Part shown: piece after piece, positions 63,947-64,000 of the stretch | Layout: every line of letters begins with the position of its first letter | Numbering within the stretch: position 1 is the first letter of the stretch | NCBI GenBank assembly: GCA_036937835.1 | Contig: CM072877.1 | Span: forward strand, 16,670,001 to 16,734,000 | Reading direction: 5' to 3' | Source: Pampus argenteus | Lineage: Eukaryota > Chordata > Actinopteri > Scombriformes > Stromateidae | DNA: 64,000 bases | The notes under the pieces: generated by a model | Seen by the model: the letters and a program-made list of their open reading frames with translations, nothing else | What the model was told of the DNA's origin: nothing | Database searches by the model: none | Made by a program: the position numbers and the translations under genes

Positions 63947-64000
63947 ATTAAAGAACGGAGAGTTTGACAGGCGGGGACGTGGTTCTCTGCCAGACCGAGA

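Larger units (their letters stand above)
55355..64000 (-). other. presumed intronic DNA upstream of exon A (at least 8.6 kb)
   Basis: The 5' PTB exons of NOS1AP were searched for on the minus strand and not found, so this stretch is most simply part of a large 5' intron. Human NOS1AP also has very large 5' introns. It holds element relics at 56395-56660, 57849-58066 and 62150-62300, CA and TA repeats, and a TATA-like site at 60109. No ORF here resembles a known protein. Confidence 0.65.

Overview
This window looks like nuclear DNA of a ray-finned fish, most likely a percomorph teleost. Three things point that way. Coding sequence comes as short exons with GT-AG borders. CA/GT, GA/CT and A-rich microsatellites are very dense. 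Several interspersed repeats match families I remember as common in teleosts (elements starting AGGGCTGCAAC, elements with TTAAAGGGG ends, and a 3' tail ending in a 'GGGCTATACAAATAAA' block). There is no prokaryotic, organellar or viral gene content. All family comparisons are from memory.

One gene is firmly supported. It is on the minus strand, from 55354 down to a stop codon at 38850, and encodes most of a NOS1AP (CAPON)-type adaptor. Nine exons join with consistent phases into 1833 nt, or 610 codons plus stop: most of a PTB domain, an acidic linker, a glutamine-rich segment, a coiled coil, and a long serine-rich tail. The first exons, corresponding to human exons 1 and 2, were not found and should lie beyond 64000. 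The tail does not end in the PDZ-binding motif of canonical NOS1AP. It carries a KLDPPPP...RKR stretch that resembles human C1orf226, which lies next to NOS1AP in the human genome. I read this as the long, C1orf226-containing form built as one transcript.

Layout: 1-17170 is AT-rich, microsatellite-rich DNA with repeat relics and no gene I can support. Around 17240-17750 is a CpG-richer block with a possible minus-strand first exon, followed by about 420 bp of GA repeat. 18.4-23.8 kb is non-coding, with a complete 565-bp TIR element at 21356-21920. 23979-25780 is a 21-bp minisatellite with higher-order structure, followed by a retroelement tail. 25.9-38.8 kb is non-coding, with two adjacent perfect hairpins at 29643-29704. 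38850-55354 holds the nos1ap-like exons. 55355-64000 appears to be part of a large intron of the same gene.

The points most worth checking are the nos1ap/C1orf226-type fusion without a PDZ ligand, two exons whose 3' splice sites are embedded in microsatellites, a possible extra exon at 42207-42366, the tandem perfect hairpins, and the duplicated 504/525-bp blocks of the minisatellite. I saw no convincing previously undescribed multi-gene system.
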